From positions 1 to 6,254 of the forward strand of contig JAOTZA010000195.1 in assembly GCA_029861655.1 (NCBI GenBank): 6,254 nt of DNA. The letters run 5' to 3'. The notes below the pieces were generated by a model. The model was not told the origin of the DNA. It did no database searches and worked only from the letters and a program-made list of their open reading frames with translations. The first letter of the stretch is position 1. Every line of letters begins with the position of its first letter. This document shows positions 6,172 through 6,254 of this stretch, in pieces. The translations under genes were made by a program, and so were the position numbers. This DNA is from Acidobacteriota bacterium (GTDB lineage: Bacteria > Acidobacteriota > Thermoanaerobaculia > Multivoradales > JAHEKO01).

Positions 6172-6254
6172 CTACGAGCCGAGCAGTGCCTTGGCGCGGG
6201 CGACGACGTTCTCGATCGTGAAGCCGTATGCCTTGGCGAGGTCGGGGGCGGGCG
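6172..6254 (-). CDS. tkt: Transketolase, C-terminal end only (rest beyond window)
   Basis: The minus strand, entering at the right edge, encodes PAPDLAKAYGFTIENVVARAKALLGS followed by TAG. This resembles the transketolase C-terminus: in E. coli TktA an SAPAELL stretch is followed by FGFTVDNVVAKAKELL. Only 26 residues and a partial codon (compatible with Ala, for an SAPA-type motif) are visible. None of the thiamine diphosphate-binding domain can be checked. The enzyme would move two-carbon units in the pentose phosphate or Calvin pathway. Convergent with tonB; no functional link is apparent. Confidence 0.75.
   Translation of the reverse strand, partial: PAPDLAKAYGFTIENVVARAKALLGS

Noticed and set aside
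1..6254. Genome-wide reassignment of TGA to an amino acid
   Set aside because: Only one in-frame TGA occurs across about 2,000 codons. Tryptophan is encoded by TGG throughout, so general recoding is not supported; local Sec insertion fits better.
6043..6254. Plus-strand ORF open to the right edge (starting MRSVKRPWW)
   Set aside because: Its downstream part is antisense to the transketolase C-terminus, no good ribosome site is seen, and the translation resembles nothing known.

Overview
The window is a GC-rich bacterial segment with six protein-coding genes. Two are cut by the window edges, and there is almost no spare DNA between the genes. A TonB-type energy transducer and a probable exported protease indicate a Gram-negative cell envelope. 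Gene content and style fit Acidobacteriota, Myxococcota or another former deltaproteobacterial lineage, but no gene fixes the phylum. All six genes end in TAA or TAG; none uses TGA as its terminator.

Layout. (1) Positions 3-1307, plus strand: DUF4407 membrane protein with a long coiled coil; its reading frame runs off the left edge. (2) 1339-2214, plus: agmatinase-family ureohydrolase, 31 nt after gene 1. (3) 2211-2783, minus: AhpD/carboxymuconolactone decarboxylase-type peroxidase-related protein, read through one in-frame TGA. (4) 2794-4947, minus: oligopeptidase B (S9A) with an added N-terminal signal or lipoprotein signal, upstream of and closely coupled to gene 3. (5) 5156-5905, plus: TonB, divergent from gene 4. 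(6) 6172-6254, minus: the last 26 codons of a transketolase. The two non-genic stretches (4948-5155 and 5906-6171) are each under 300 nt. I see no RNA gene, CRISPR array, insertion sequence or tRNA.

Main result. A plain ORF caller breaks gene 3 into two pieces, or discards it, because of the TGA at 2538-2540. The two halves are in the same frame and form a normal 190-residue protein. The TGA falls exactly where this family has the second cysteine of its redox CxxC motif, giving C79-H-Y-U82 followed by H86. Starting 18 nt after the TGA is a perfect 5-bp hairpin with a GGTCT loop. As I recall the E. coli fdhF SECIS, both the loop sequence and the TGA-to-loop spacing are the same. The best explanation is a selenocysteine-containing AhpD-like peroxidase, probably co-transcribed with an exported oligopeptidase B. 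No sel genes are in the window, so decoding capacity must be confirmed elsewhere in the genome.

How the genes relate. Genes 4 and 3 look like one transcription unit: a peptidase, then a thiol/selenol peroxidase. Genes 1 and 2 probably form another. The two units converge with overlapping stop codons. TonB and transketolase appear unrelated to either unit.
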